A stretch of 64,000 nt of DNA from Pseudomonadota bacterium (GCA_023423975.1 JAFAEO010000080.1:1-64000); one strand, 5' to 3'; shown: positions 15,437 through 24,187, numbered from the stretch's first letter. The notes: generated from the letters alone by a model not told the origin. Numbers and translations are program-made.

Positions 15437-16609
15437 CTATTTCGACAATTGCCGCATGGCCGCTTCGATACCCGTCATGGTCACCGGATACATATGGTTC
15501 TGCATGATATTGCGAATGACATCAATCGATTGCCGATACTGCCAGTACGCCTGTGGCTCGGGGTTGAGCCAGATGGCCTTGGGCCAGGCGTCCAGAATGC
15601 GGGCCAGCCACACGGCACCAGCTTCTTTGTTGTAGTGTTCCACCGAACCACCGGGGTGGACGATCTCGTATGGACTCATGGTGGCGTCGCCCACGAAAAT
15701 AACACGCCAGTTGGCATTGTAGGTGCGCAGCAACTCCCAGGTGTCGGTATACACACGGCGCCCGCCTGTGTCATAGCGCCAGAAACGCTCATAGGGGCAG
15801 TTGTGAAAATACCAGACTTCCAGGTTGCGAAACTCCGTGCGCGAGGCTGAAAACAATTCCTCGACGCGCGCAATGTGATCATCCATGCTGCCACCAACAT
15901 CCAGAAGCATCAGCACATTGACTGCATTATGTCGCTCCGGCACCATTTTGACATCAAGAAAACCGGCGTTGCGCGCCGTGCTGCGAATGGTGTCGTCCAG
16001 ATCCAGTTCTTCTGCAGCGCCTTCCCGGGCAAAGCGGCGCAGGCGTCGCAGGGCAACCTTGAAATTGCGCGTACCCAGTTCCTGTTGGTCGTCATATTCC
16101 TTAAAGCGGCGTTCTTCCCACACCTTGACGGCGGTCCGGTTCCCTGCAGACGGACCGCCAACACGGATGCCTTCCGGGTGATAGCCGCTATTGCCAAACG
16201 GTGATGTACCGCCGGTACCTACCCACTTGCTGCCCCCGGCATGGCGTTCTTTCTGCTCATTCAGACGTTCTTTGAACATCTCCATGAGCTTGTCCCAGCC
16301 GTGCTTTTCAAGCGCCGCCTTTTCTTCGGGCGTGAGGTTTTTCTGCATCTGGCTGATCAGCCAGTCCAGCGGGATGTCGGGACCGGCGGGCAGGGTGGCG
16401 GGCAGTTTTTTGACAAACAGGGCAAAGGCCTGGTCAAAGCGGTCAAAAAGCGTTTCGTCCTTGACCAGCGTCAGACGCGCAAGATGATAGAAGTCATCCA
16501 GCGAGGGCGGCATGACGCGCTCGCGCAGGACTTCAAGCAGGGTCAGGTATTCCTTGACCGAGACCGGAATCTTGTGATTTTTCAGGTGATAGAAAAAATC
16601 GATAAACAT
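15437..16609 (-). CDS. VWA domain-containing CoxE-like protein
   Basis: The 390-residue protein belongs to the CoxE-like VWA family that partners MoxR ATPases. The N-terminal part (MFIDFFYHLKNHKIPVSVKEYLTLL) is the family's usual start. The C-terminal VWA domain has an altered metal-ion site, LLDVGGSMDD in place of the classical DxSxS. Such pairs act in maturation or metal insertion of enzyme complexes; the client is unknown here. It lies 33 bp downstream of the MoxR gene on the same strand, so the two form an operon. Residues 120-160 are Gly-rich and probably flexible. Confidence 0.88.
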   Translation of the reverse strand: MFIDFFYHLKNHKIPVSVKEYLTLLEVLRERVMPPSLDDFYHLARLTLVKDETLFDRFDQAFALFVKKLPATLPAGPDIPLDWLISQMQKNLTPEEKAALEKHGWDKLMEMFKERLNEQKERHAGGSKWVGTGGTSPFGNSGYHPEGIRVGGPSAGNRTAVKVWEERRFKEYDDQQELGTRNFKVALRRLRRFAREGAAEELDLDDTIRSTARNAGFLDVKMVPERHNAVNVLMLLDVGGSMDDHIARVEELFSASRTEFRNLEVWYFHNCPYERFWRYDTGGRRVYTDTWELLRTYNANWRVIFVGDATMSPYEIVHPGGSVEHYNKEAGAVWLARILDAWPKAIWLNPEPQAYWQYRQSIDVIRNIMQNHMYPVTMTGIEAAMRQLSK

Positions 16610-16642
16610 AGTATGCTTGTCACCACGAAGCCAGCACTTGAT

Positions 16643-17551
16643 TTAGCGCCGTGTCTGACGGGCCAGACCCGACAGGCGTTCCAGCAGGCTGATATCCTGC
16701 TCGTTCTTGAGCAGCGCGCCGGCCATCACGGGAACCGAAGTCGCCGCGTGGGCATCAATACGCGCTGCGTCTATGTCTTCCGCCAGCAACAGAGCCAGCC
16801 AGTCCAGAAATTCGGAGGTGGACGGCTTTTTCTTCAGGCCTGGGGCATCGCGCAGCATGAAGAAGTGATCCATCGCGGCGCGCAGAATATCGGTTTTGAC
16901 TTCCGGGTAATGCACCTTGACAATTTCGCGCAGCGTATCGCGGTCGGGGAACTGGATGTAATGGAAAAAGCAACGGCGCAAGAAGGCGTCGGGCAGTTCC
17001 TTTTCATTGTTGGAGGTGATAATGACCAGCGGCCGATGTTTGGCGCGAATGGTCTGGCCGGTTTCATACACATGAAACTCCATCTGGTCCAGTTCGCGCA
17101 GCAGGTCGTTGGGAAACTCGATATCAGCCTTGTCAATTTCATCGATCAGTACGACGGTAGGCACATCGGATTCGAAAGCCTGCCACAGCACGCCTTTGCG
17201 GATATAGTTGGCAATGTCCCGTACCCGTTCGTCACCCAGCTGGGAGTCGCGCAGACGCGAGACGGCATCGTATTCATATAAGCCCTGATGCGCTTTGGTA
17301 GTGGATTTCACATGCCATTGCAGCAGCGGATAGCCCAGGGCCCCGGCCACTTCTTCGGCCAGCATGGTTTTGCCCGTGCCCGGCTCGCCCTTAATTAACA
17401 AGGGCCGCTGCAGTGTCAGGGCGGCGTTGACAGCCAGTTTGAGATCGTCGGTGGCAACGTAACGTTCGGTGCCGCCAAAGCGGCTTGAATTCGGTGGAGA
17501 TTGACTAGGTTTCATTTCAATTCTGCAACAAAATAGGGATGATTTGAGCAT
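16643..17551 (-). CDS. MoxR-family AAA+ ATPase
   Basis: MoxR ATPases are chaperone-like AAA+ proteins working with VWA-domain partners. The 302-residue product has Walker A GEPGTGKT, Walker B VVLIDEIDKAD, sensor-1 LVIITSNNEKELPDAFLRRC and a C-terminal helical lid. The ATG at 17551 has a GAGGAT ribosome-binding site. A later in-frame ATG (17515, MKPSQSPP) fits the usual family start better but has no clear binding site. It is first in a two-gene operon with the VWA protein and divergent from the cytochrome genes. Confidence 0.9.
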   Translation of the reverse strand: MLKSSLFCCRIEMKPSQSPPNSSRFGGTERYVATDDLKLAVNAALTLQRPLLIKGEPGTGKTMLAEEVAGALGYPLLQWHVKSTTKAHQGLYEYDAVSRLRDSQLGDERVRDIANYIRKGVLWQAFESDVPTVVLIDEIDKADIEFPNDLLRELDQMEFHVYETGQTIRAKHRPLVIITSNNEKELPDAFLRRCFFHYIQFPDRDTLREIVKVHYPEVKTDILRAAMDHFFMLRDAPGLKKKPSTSEFLDWLALLLAEDIDAARIDAHAATSVPVMAGALLKNEQDISLLERLSGLARQTRR

Positions 17552-17678
17552 CTGATCCTCAATACTAACCTAATCTAGATCAATTATGTCGTACAATCTG
17601 AAGCTTTAAAGCTGATCCGACCCGCTGGCAGTCTTGCGGTACGTTCAATCTCGACATTCGCTAACAAAAGAGCAAAAT

Positions 17679-18032
17679 ATGAAGTTATCCGCTTTCAAGC
17701 GCTCAGTTGCTGCGCTCGCCATTGTGGTTCCCTGTGCCTTCTTTAGTCAGGCATTTGCCCAGCAGGCCGCTGCTCCCAAAGGGGACATCGAAGCTGCCAA
17801 AGGTAAAATCTCCATGTGTATTGGCTGTCACGGCATTCCTGAATACCGTGCCAGCTTTCCCGAAGTCTATCGGGTTCCCATGATTTCGGGCCAGAATGCG
17901 GACTACATTGTTGCTGCATTGAAAGAATACAAATCCGGTGCCCGGACTTTCCCTTCCATGGTCGCTATCGCAAAAAGCCTGTCTGATCAGGATATGCTGG
18001 ATATTGCCGCCTATTTCTCTCAAGTAAAATAA
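17679..18032 (+). CDS. Small periplasmic c-type cytochrome
   Basis: This is a 117-residue class I monohaem cytochrome. A signal peptide (cleavage near SQAFA-QQ) is followed by the haem-attachment motif CIGCH (Cys47, Cys50, His51). A downstream methionine (in TFPSMVAIA) can be the sixth ligand, and a C-terminal helix reads DMLDIAAYF. It should carry electrons in the periplasm; the partner is not identifiable. The ATG at 17679 was chosen because it starts the signal peptide. A second cytochrome follows after 13 bp. Confidence 0.9.
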   Translation: MKLSAFKRSVAALAIVVPCAFFSQAFAQQAAAPKGDIEAAKGKISMCIGCHGIPEYRASFPEVYRVPMISGQNADYIVAALKEYKSGARTFPSMVAIAKSLSDQDMLDIAAYFSQVK

Positions 18033-18045
18033 TCCGGGAACTGAT

Positions 18046-18414
18046 ATGAAACGCGTCTCTATTTTATTGTCAGGTGCCGTATGCGCACTCGTGGGTATGG
18101 CATCTGTCCAGGCGGCAGATCTGGCTGCCGGCAAGGCCGCATTTGAGAAGAACGGTTGTGTAGCCTGTCACGGCGCCGCCGGCGACAAAACCATCGCGCC
18201 GATGTACCCCATTCTGGCAGGCCAGCATGATGACTACCTGGTTCACGCACTAACTGCGTACCAACGTGGCGTCAGCAATGCGCCTGATTCGGCCAATATT
18301 CGCAAAAATCCGATCATGGGCAACGAAATCAAGAAACTGGGTTCAGCCGATATCGTCAATATCGCGGCATGGCTGTCTGCGCAGAAAGGTCCGCTGACAC
18401 ACAACCGCAAATAA
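18046..18414 (+). CDS. Small periplasmic c-type cytochrome (c4/c5-like)
   Basis: This 122-residue monohaem protein has a signal peptide (cleavage near VQA-ADLAAG), CVACH (Cys38, Cys41, His42) and a likely Met ligand in KNPIMGNEIKKL. The segment GDKTIAPMYPILAGQHDDYLVHAL is typical of single domains of cytochrome c4. With the preceding gene it resembles a split di-haem c4, two domains encoded as separate proteins. That relationship is an inference from order and similarity in layout. Confidence 0.9.
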   Translation: MKRVSILLSGAVCALVGMASVQAADLAAGKAAFEKNGCVACHGAAGDKTIAPMYPILAGQHDDYLVHALTAYQRGVSNAPDSANIRKNPIMGNEIKKLGSADIVNIAAWLSAQKGPLTHNRK

Positions 18415-18746
18415 ACTGACCTGCGGTCATTACGATCGGAATATTGCAGTTGTAGATTATTGCTGTTGTCATATAGGTGCCGTCATACATATGCATGCAC
18501 GAGTGCCAGACAAAAAAAACCGGAATGTATGTTCCGGTTTTTTTTCGTCCTGGCGTGGGCAGCAGGTTCACAGGCCGATAGGCCTGACGCCTTGACCGCA
18601 TCTCCGATCTTCCTTCGCACAAAGTGTTCAATGCACTAACCCAGTGCACTGCACTTGTGCATGAAAGCAGCCTGTCTGGTTGTTGTCTGCGACAGGCGCA
18701 AGAAGGGTATCAGAAGAGGTGGTCTATCGGCTCCACATCGGCAACG
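18415..18746. other. Intergenic region with several perfect hairpins
   Basis: No gene is seen. Besides the terminator at 18512-18545 it contains CAGGCC-GATA-GGCCTG (18571-18586), TGCACT-AACCC-AGTGCA (18632-18648) and GCCTGTC/GACAGGC (18670-18676 with 18691-18697). These follow the end of the convergent DUF1841 gene in its reading direction. Confidence 0.55.
18512..18545. terminator. Bidirectional terminator after the cytochrome pair
   Basis: A run of A leads into ACCGGAA, the loop TGTATG, then TTCCGGT and a run of T. The structure reads as a terminator in both directions. Confidence 0.9.
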
Positions 18747-19175
18747 TTAATGCCTGGTTGAATGCTGGCGCAGCAGTTCCAGGTAATGGTCGGTGTCCAG
18801 TGGTTTGCCCAGGCGTTGTGATTCCCAGATAACCTGACCCAGGCACTCCATGATTTCGTGCATGGCGTGATGCTCATCGCTGCGGGCAGCCAATTGCTCA
18901 TAGATGCCGCGAATGCCTGGCGGATGATCTATGGAGACCTGTTCATTGATGGCCAGGTGCATGGACAAATGCAAAAACGGATTGACCTGTCCCTTTTCCA
19001 CCGAAAATTCCTGCTGAGTGGCATCCGGGTTCTCCAGGGCAGCGTGGTACTCCGGGTGTTGCAAAATCCAGGTCAGCGCCATGGACTCCATGGGTGTAAG
19101 AATTTTATTTTGACGATGCTTGGCCCAGGTTTCCGTAAAAAACTGGCGAACCTGGTCGCGGGATGGATTGAACAT
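18747..19175 (-). CDS. DUF1841 family protein
   Basis: This 142-residue cytosolic protein starts MFNPSRDQVRQFFTETWAKHR and contains FLHLSMHLAINEQVSIDHPPGIRGIY. It is the pattern of the DUF1841 family, widespread in beta- and gammaproteobacteria with no established function. Conserved His residues (HLSMHLAINEQ, DEHHAMHEIMECL) could bind metal. The ATG at 19175 was chosen by family start. An upstream extension to 19412 is open but looks non-coding. The ribosome-binding site is weak. Confidence 0.85.
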   Translation of the reverse strand: MFNPSRDQVRQFFTETWAKHRQNKILTPMESMALTWILQHPEYHAALENPDATQQEFSVEKGQVNPFLHLSMHLAINEQVSIDHPPGIRGIYEQLAARSDEHHAMHEIMECLGQVIWESQRLGKPLDTDHYLELLRQHSTRH

Positions 19176-19606
19176 AAAAAAATAGGGAATAAAATAACGG
19201 GATAAGCTTAAAGCCCGAACAGGTTGATCGTGTGAAATATGAGGGCCAGATGTCGTGGCCCAATGCCGGCGCCGGAAATTGAGCCCCTGCACAAAAATCG
19301 AGCAGTACCTATGGCGATTCGTGCCGATCCGTTGCAGGCTTGTTGCGGCGCATCCGTCATGGAACCGTTTGGTGACATTATCCAGTGGCCATCCGGTCAT
19401 ATCGACCATCATAACATGCGCACTTGATCTGCTGGCTGCATTAACGCGCTCAATGGGTGCGATCCCGGCCTTATCATATTTTGTTTGGATAGGGGAGATT
19501 CCTGCCGCAAAAAAGCCGTTTTTCAGTTAAACTAATATGTCTTATATAAGACTCGTTTATCCAACGATTGTCTTCATGTTTTTTACTTGTGGGTTACGGA
19601 GCCAGC
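19176..19606. other. Intergenic region between DUF1841 gene and icd
   Basis: About 430 bp without a convincing gene. Short open frames exist but lack ribosome sites and family resemblance. The region carries the divergent promoters and the palindrome at 19539-19552. Confidence 0.5.
19539..19552. promoter_or_regulatory. Palindromic operator candidate upstream of icd
   Basis: GTCTTATATAAGAC is a perfect 14-bp palindrome 54 bp before the icd start. TTATATAA-centred palindromes of this kind are typical of FCD-type GntR regulators of organic-acid metabolism. The identity of the binding protein is not visible here. Confidence 0.55.
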
Positions 19607-20863
19607 ATGTCTTACCAGCACATCAAAGTCCCTTCATCGGGCGAAAAAATTACGGTCAACGCCGACTTTTCACTGAATGTCCCAGACCAGCCGATCATCC
19701 CGTTCATCGAAGGCGACGGCACCGGCGCCGATATCACGCCTGTGATGCTCAAGGTTGTGGACGCTGCGGTTGAGAAAGCTTACAGCGGTAAACGCAAAAT
19801 CCACTGGATGGAAATCTACGCTGGTGAGAAATCTACGAAAGTATATGGTTCCGACGTCTGGCTGCCTGAAGAAACACTGGAAGTGGTTAAGGATTATGTG
19901 GTTTCCATCAAGGGCCCGCTGACTACGCCTGTTGGTGGTGGTATCCGTTCATTGAACGTGGCGCTGCGCCAGCAACTGGACCTGTATGTTTGCCTGCGTC
20001 CGGTACGCTACTTCAAGGGTGTGCCTTCACCTGTACGTGAGCCGGAAAAAACCGATATGGTTATTTTCCGTGAGAACTCCGAAGACATCTATGCCGGTAT
20101 CGAATTCGAAGCAGAATCTGACCAGGCCAAGAAACTGATCGCGTTCCTGCAGAACGAACTGGGCGTTAAGAAAATCCGTTTCCCCCAGACTTCCGGTATC
20201 GGTGTGAAGCCCGTATCACGCGAAGGCACTGAGCGCCTGGTGCGCAAAGCTATCCAGTACGCGATCGACAATGACAAGCCAAGCGTGACCATTGTTCACA
20301 AAGGCAACATCATGAAGTTCACCGAAGGTGGCTTCCGTGACTGGGCCTACGAACTGGCACAGAAAGAATTCGGCGCCGAGCTGATCGATGGCGGCCCATG
20401 GAGCAAAATCAAGAATCCACGCACAGGCAAGGAAATCATCATCAAGGATTCCATCGCCGACGCCTTCCTGCAACAAATCCTGTTGCGTCCGGCCGAGTAC
20501 TCTGTGATTGCCACATTGAACCTTAACGGCGACTACGTGTCCGACGCGCTGGCCGCTCAGGTGGGTGGTATTGGTATTGCTCCTGGTGCCAACCTGTCCG
20601 ACTCCGTTGCCATGTTTGAAGCAACCCACGGTACAGCGCCCAAATATGCTGGCAAGGATTACGTGAACCCAGGTTCAGAAATTTTGTCTGCAGAAATGAT
20701 GCTGCGCCACATGGGCTGGACTGAAGCAGCTGATCTGATCATCGCTTCTATGGAAAAATCCATTCTGTCCAAAAAAGTCACTTATGACTTTGCTCGTCTG
20801 CTCGAAGGCGCAACGCAAGTGAGCTGCTCCGGCTTTGGTCAGGTTATGATCGAAAATATGTAA
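19607..20863 (+). CDS. icd: Isocitrate dehydrogenase (NADP-dependent)
   Basis: Icd oxidatively decarboxylates isocitrate to 2-oxoglutarate in the TCA cycle. The 418-residue protein is of the E. coli type. It begins MSYQHIKVPSSGEKITV and has PFIEGDGTGADITP. The substrate loop VVFREN-like segment is FRENSEDIYAGIEFE, which contains the serine phosphorylated by AceK in E. coli. The nucleotide region ATHGTAPKYAGKDYVNPGSEI has the Lys/Tyr pattern expected for NADP. The ATG at 19607 follows CGGAG. An upstream in-frame ATG at 19568 adds a non-homologous hydrophobic stretch. Confidence 0.96.
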   Translation: MSYQHIKVPSSGEKITVNADFSLNVPDQPIIPFIEGDGTGADITPVMLKVVDAAVEKAYSGKRKIHWMEIYAGEKSTKVYGSDVWLPEETLEVVKDYVVSIKGPLTTPVGGGIRSLNVALRQQLDLYVCLRPVRYFKGVPSPVREPEKTDMVIFRENSEDIYAGIEFEAESDQAKKLIAFLQNELGVKKIRFPQTSGIGVKPVSREGTERLVRKAIQYAIDNDKPSVTIVHKGNIMKFTEGGFRDWAYELAQKEFGAELIDGGPWSKIKNPRTGKEIIIKDSIADAFLQQILLRPAEYSVIATLNLNGDYVSDALAAQVGGIGIAPGANLSDSVAMFEATHGTAPKYAGKDYVNPGSEILSAEMMLRHMGWTEAADLIIASMEKSILSKKVTYDFARLLEGATQVSCSGFGQVMIENM

Positions 20864-20892
20864 TATAGGCTGACTGTTTACGTCGGTTCTCA

Positions 20893-20925
20893 AACCCGCA
20901 TGGTGTATATCATGCGGGTTTTTTA
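20893..20925 (+). terminator. Rho-independent terminator after icd
   Basis: AACCCGCATG and CATGCGGGTT form a perfect 10-bp stem around GTGTATAT, followed by a long T-rich tail. Confidence 0.92.
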
Positions 20926-21045
20926 TTTTTTATTTTGTTAAAACACAGATTTTCTCTGTAGATTTTAAATAGGTAGATCGTCAATACGCATAGCCCCTTG
21001 GCTTTGCCGGCATTGCTTGCCGTTTTTGCTGCCTCTTTGGGTAGA

Positions 21046-21696
21046 TTATTGCTGCTGTTTCAAGTGGTCAATCATGCGAATGGCAACCGCAGATGTGTGC
21101 TGCATATGGTCAACACAGGCCTGCCAGGCTTCGGCCTCATTGTTTTGTTCAATGGCGACGCCGATGCGACGCATTTCCTTGAGCGTATTGCGGATGCGGC
21201 CCGGGCTCAGGATCGAGGTTGCCCGCAGTCGCGATATTTTTCCGTGCAGTTCTTCCAGGCTGCTCTTCAGGACACTGTTATAGCAACCGTCAAGCAGGGC
21301 GCCGTAAAAATCTTCAATGGATTTGAGCTGGCTTGCCACGTCTTCCCGTTCGATGGCGCTTTCCAATTGCGTTAATGCCTCTTGCAGCGCCGCACGCTGG
21401 GCTGCGGTTGCCATATTGATGAAATTGCGGGCTGCCAGTCCTTCCAGTACTGATCGCACCTGATAAATATCTGCAGCCTCCCGAGCGTCCAGCGTGGTCA
21501 CGCGTACGCCCTGATTGGGCCGGATGTCAATATAGCCTTCCTGGCTCAGCAATTGCAGGGCTTCCCGGACAGACGACCGACTTGCGCCGGTGAAATCACA
21601 CAATGCCCGTTCGGTGAGGCGGGTTCCCGGTGACCACCGTCCCTGCATGATTTCCTGTTTTATTGCTTTGGCGATTGCAGAACGTTTCGATGTCAT
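21046..21696 (-). CDS. GntR family transcriptional regulator (FCD type)
   Basis: This 216-residue protein has an N-terminal winged helix (SPGTRLTERALCDFTGASRSSVREALQLLSQEGYI). An all-helical FCD ligand domain (about 85-210) binds small organic acids in this family. It is divergent from the RraA-Bug-RraA operon and has a symmetric operator in the shared region at 21773. It is therefore the likely local regulator, probably a repressor relieved by the transported acid. The effector is unknown. Confidence 0.88.
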   Translation of the reverse strand: MTSKRSAIAKAIKQEIMQGRWSPGTRLTERALCDFTGASRSSVREALQLLSQEGYIDIRPNQGVRVTTLDAREAADIYQVRSVLEGLAARNFINMATAAQRAALQEALTQLESAIEREDVASQLKSIEDFYGALLDGCYNSVLKSSLEELHGKISRLRATSILSPGRIRNTLKEMRRIGVAIEQNNEAEAWQACVDHMQHTSAVAIRMIDHLKQQQ

Positions 21697-21772
21697 AAAT
21701 AGGTCGTGGTTGCTTGGGCTTATGCGTCAACGCGAAAGTATAACCCATCGCTGAATCTATCAATTTTATTAA

Positions 21773-21807
21773 ATTGTCAGACAATATATATATAAATAAC
21801 AGACAAT
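21773..21807. promoter_or_regulatory. Operator for the adjacent GntR regulator
   Basis: ATTGTC-A-GACAAT (21773-21785) is an almost perfect 13-bp palindrome, and the half-site AGACAAT recurs at 21801-21807. It lies between the divergent gntR and rraA-type genes, about 70 bp before the latter's start. Confidence 0.65.
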
Positions 21808-21855
21808 ATGTGTTATATTTTCAGAAAACTTAATCTGGACAGTAAAGGGAATGCT

Positions 21856-22512
21856 ATGCAGGAAATCTGGCAGGATGCTAAATATCGAGTGCTGGCCAAC
21901 GCCGAAATTTCGGATGCGCTGGACTTTTTCGGGCTGCCCGGTAGCGCCCATGGGCTCAGTGGCGTAACCGGAACATTTCGCTTTTTTGGTCCCGCCTATA
22001 CCTTGCGGTTCGCGCCAGTGGACAAGCAAGATCCTGGCACCGTAGGCGATTTTATCGATGACGTACTGCCAGGACAGGTCATTGTGCTGGACAACGGTGG
22101 ACGCACCGATTGCACGGTGTGGGGCGGCATCCTTAGTCAAATCGCCCGCTCGCGCGGCATTGCTGGCACCGTGATTCACGGTGTCTGCCGGGATGTAGAA
22201 GAGGCCGTGGAATGTGGCTATCCAATCTTCAGTCGCGGCACATTTATGCGCACAGGCAAGGACCGGGTGCAGGTGGAAGCGGTCAACCAGAGTGTCTCGC
22301 TGGGAGATGTCCGGGTTAACAAGGGGGATCTGGTGTGTGGCGATCGCGACGGTATTGTCGTAGTGCCGGCCAGTCGAATTCAGGAAGTGCTGGATAAAGC
22401 GTTGGCGATTCACGATACCGAACAATCCATTGTGGACAGCGTCAAGTCAGGCCTGACACTGAAGCAGGCACGTGAAAAGCTGGGTTACCACCAGCTGCAG
22501 CGCAGTCAATAA
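21856..22512 (+). CDS. RraA-family protein (aldolase/oxaloacetate decarboxylase type), copy 1
   Basis: RraA-fold enzymes include 4-hydroxy-4-methyl-2-oxoglutarate and 4-carboxy-4-hydroxy-2-oxoadipate aldolases. These also decarboxylate oxaloacetate with Mg(2+). The 218-residue product keeps the catalytic Arg-Asp pair in GTVIHGVCRDVEE and the GDLVCGDRDGIVVVP segment. The ATG at 21856 follows AAAGGGA. It is first of three codirectional genes (RraA, Bug receptor, RraA) and sits near a D-tartrate dehydratase whose product is oxaloacetate. Oxaloacetate decarboxylation is therefore attractive. The exact substrate is not proven by sequence. Confidence 0.82.
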   Translation: MQEIWQDAKYRVLANAEISDALDFFGLPGSAHGLSGVTGTFRFFGPAYTLRFAPVDKQDPGTVGDFIDDVLPGQVIVLDNGGRTDCTVWGGILSQIARSRGIAGTVIHGVCRDVEEAVECGYPIFSRGTFMRTGKDRVQVEAVNQSVSLGDVRVNKGDLVCGDRDGIVVVPASRIQEVLDKALAIHDTEQSIVDSVKSGLTLKQAREKLGYHQLQRSQ

Positions 22513-22534
22513 ATTGAATAACCGGAGGATAGAC

Positions 22535-23539
22535 ATGCATTACAAATTTAAGACCCAGCATCGGCTCATCGTGGGACTGCGTGCTGCATTCATGGCAGGC
22601 GTAGGGCTGGTCGCAGCGGCGCCGGCCCTGGCTGCAGATGAATTGGCGTGCAGCAATATCGTGATTATTTCACCATATCCGCCAGGGGGGACAACCGATA
22701 TTCTGGCACGCCTTCTGGCGCCAGGTATGCAAAAAGAATTGGGCAAGACAGTCATTGTTGACAACAAGGCCGGCGCCAGCAGCAATATCGGTACGGAGTT
22801 TGTCGGTCGCGCCAAACCCGACGGATGTACGTTGTTGCTGGGTAATAACACGGGCGTGGTTATCAATCGTAATTTGTATAAACTAAATCTGGACCCTCTC
22901 AAGAGTCTGGCGCCCGTGGGTGAGGTGGCTGCCGTTCCATTGGTACTCTATGTCAATCCAAAGAAAGTGCAGGTCAACACCGCGCAAGAATTGATCCAGG
23001 CGTTGCAGAAAAATCCGGATCAATATAGTTTTGCATCAGGTGGCAGCGGCAGTCCGCAGCATCTGGCAGGCGAGATGCTCAAACAAATGAAGTCGGTCAA
23101 TATGCTGCACGTGCCATACCGTGGACAGGGGCCTGCGCTCAATGACGTGATTGCCGGGCATGTTCCCATCGCCTTTGAAACCACTACGGTGTTGCTGCCG
23201 CATGTGAAAGCCGGGTCCGTCAAGGCATTGGCAACGACCAGCGCCGACCGCACGAAAGTGCTGCCGGATGTGCCGACCATGGTCGAGTCGGGTTTCAAGG
23301 ATTTTGTCATTGAGAACTGGTACGGCGTCTTTGCGCCGGCCGGCACGCCCCCTGCCATCGTGGAGCGGCTCAATAAAGCAGTCAATGTTGCATTGAAGAC
23401 GCCCCAGATGACAAAATCGCTCGAACAAATGGGTTCTTCCGATGTTGCCAATTCTGCCGGCGCGTTTGCCGACTTCATTGCCAAGGAAGCGCCGGTATGG
23501 ACCGGCGTTGTTAAAGAGTCCGGTGCAAAAGTAGACTGA
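22535..23539 (+). CDS. Bug/TctC-type tripartite tricarboxylate receptor
   Basis: Bug receptors are periplasmic binding proteins of TTT transporters, capturing carboxylates, amino acids and similar solutes. The 334-residue product has a signal peptide (cleavage near PALAA-DEL) and the family core YPPGGTTDILARLLAPGMQKEL. It also has VVDNKAGASSNIGTE-type and LHVPYRGQGPALNDVIAGHV motifs. An excellent GGAGGAT site precedes the ATG at 22535. It lies 22 bp after RraA copy 1 and 27 bp before copy 2, so substrate capture and breakdown are likely co-expressed. No TctA or TctB membrane gene is nearby. Confidence 0.9.
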   Translation: MHYKFKTQHRLIVGLRAAFMAGVGLVAAAPALAADELACSNIVIISPYPPGGTTDILARLLAPGMQKELGKTVIVDNKAGASSNIGTEFVGRAKPDGCTLLLGNNTGVVINRNLYKLNLDPLKSLAPVGEVAAVPLVLYVNPKKVQVNTAQELIQALQKNPDQYSFASGGSGSPQHLAGEMLKQMKSVNMLHVPYRGQGPALNDVIAGHVPIAFETTTVLLPHVKAGSVKALATTSADRTKVLPDVPTMVESGFKDFVIENWYGVFAPAGTPPAIVERLNKAVNVALKTPQMTKSLEQMGSSDVANSAGAFADFIAKEAPVWTGVVKESGAKVD

Positions 23540-23566
23540 TCAATATTCAATTTTAGGAGAAAAGAT

Positions 23567-24187
23567 ATGGATGCGCTGGCAAAGTTATTTGAAGGGGTTC
23601 CCACGTCAATTATCAGTGATTCAATGCGTCGCATTGCAGGAACACGCACGTTGGCCCCTCGCCACAAGCGTGCGCCGTTGCTGGGCGTGGCTTACACGGT
23701 CAAAGTGCGATCCGGCGACAATCTTCATATTCATGATGCCTTGCGCAAGGCCCAACCAGGGCAGGTGCTGGTTATAGATGGCGAAGGACACACTGAGCGC
23801 GCATTGCTCGGGGAAATCATGATGAGCGTGGCGCAGATGCGTGGCCTTGCCGGTTTTGTGGTGTATGGCGCGATTCGCGACGCTGATGCTTTTATCGAGC
23901 ATGACTTCCCGTGTTATTCGAAAGCTGTGACGCATCAGGGACCATTAAAGAATGGGCCGGGCGAAACTGCTATTGCAGTTGCAATAGAGGGTTGTGTTGT
24001 GCAGCCAGGAGACATCGTCGTCGGTGACGGCGACGGGGTGGTCTTTATTGCGCGTGATCAGGCTCAGGCGGTTGCCGCCGCCTGCCGTCGCAAAATGCAG
24101 GCTGAAGCCCAGGTGCTTGCCGGGATCGCCCGGGGTGAGTATGACGATGCGTGGATTGACGCAGCACTGGCCGCGCAACCTGTGTAG
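23567..24187 (+). CDS. RraA-family protein, copy 2
   Basis: This 206-residue second RraA-fold enzyme belongs to the same operon. It has FVVYGAIRDADAF (catalytic Arg-Asp) and GDIVVGDGDGVVFI. It differs considerably from copy 1, being shorter with a different N-terminus, so it is not a recent duplication. The two may act on sequential intermediates or form a mixed complex; that is inference. A strong AGGAGAA site precedes the ATG. Confidence 0.82.
   Translation: MDALAKLFEGVPTSIISDSMRRIAGTRTLAPRHKRAPLLGVAYTVKVRSGDNLHIHDALRKAQPGQVLVIDGEGHTERALLGEIMMSVAQMRGLAGFVVYGAIRDADAFIEHDFPCYSKAVTHQGPLKNGPGETAIAVAIEGCVVQPGDIVVGDGDGVVFIARDQAQAVAAACRRKMQAEAQVLAGIARGEYDDAWIDAALAAQPV

Noticed and set aside
19239..19530. 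Short open frames in the gap before icd
   Set aside because: No ribosome-binding sites or recognisable sequence; they overlap each other in several frames.
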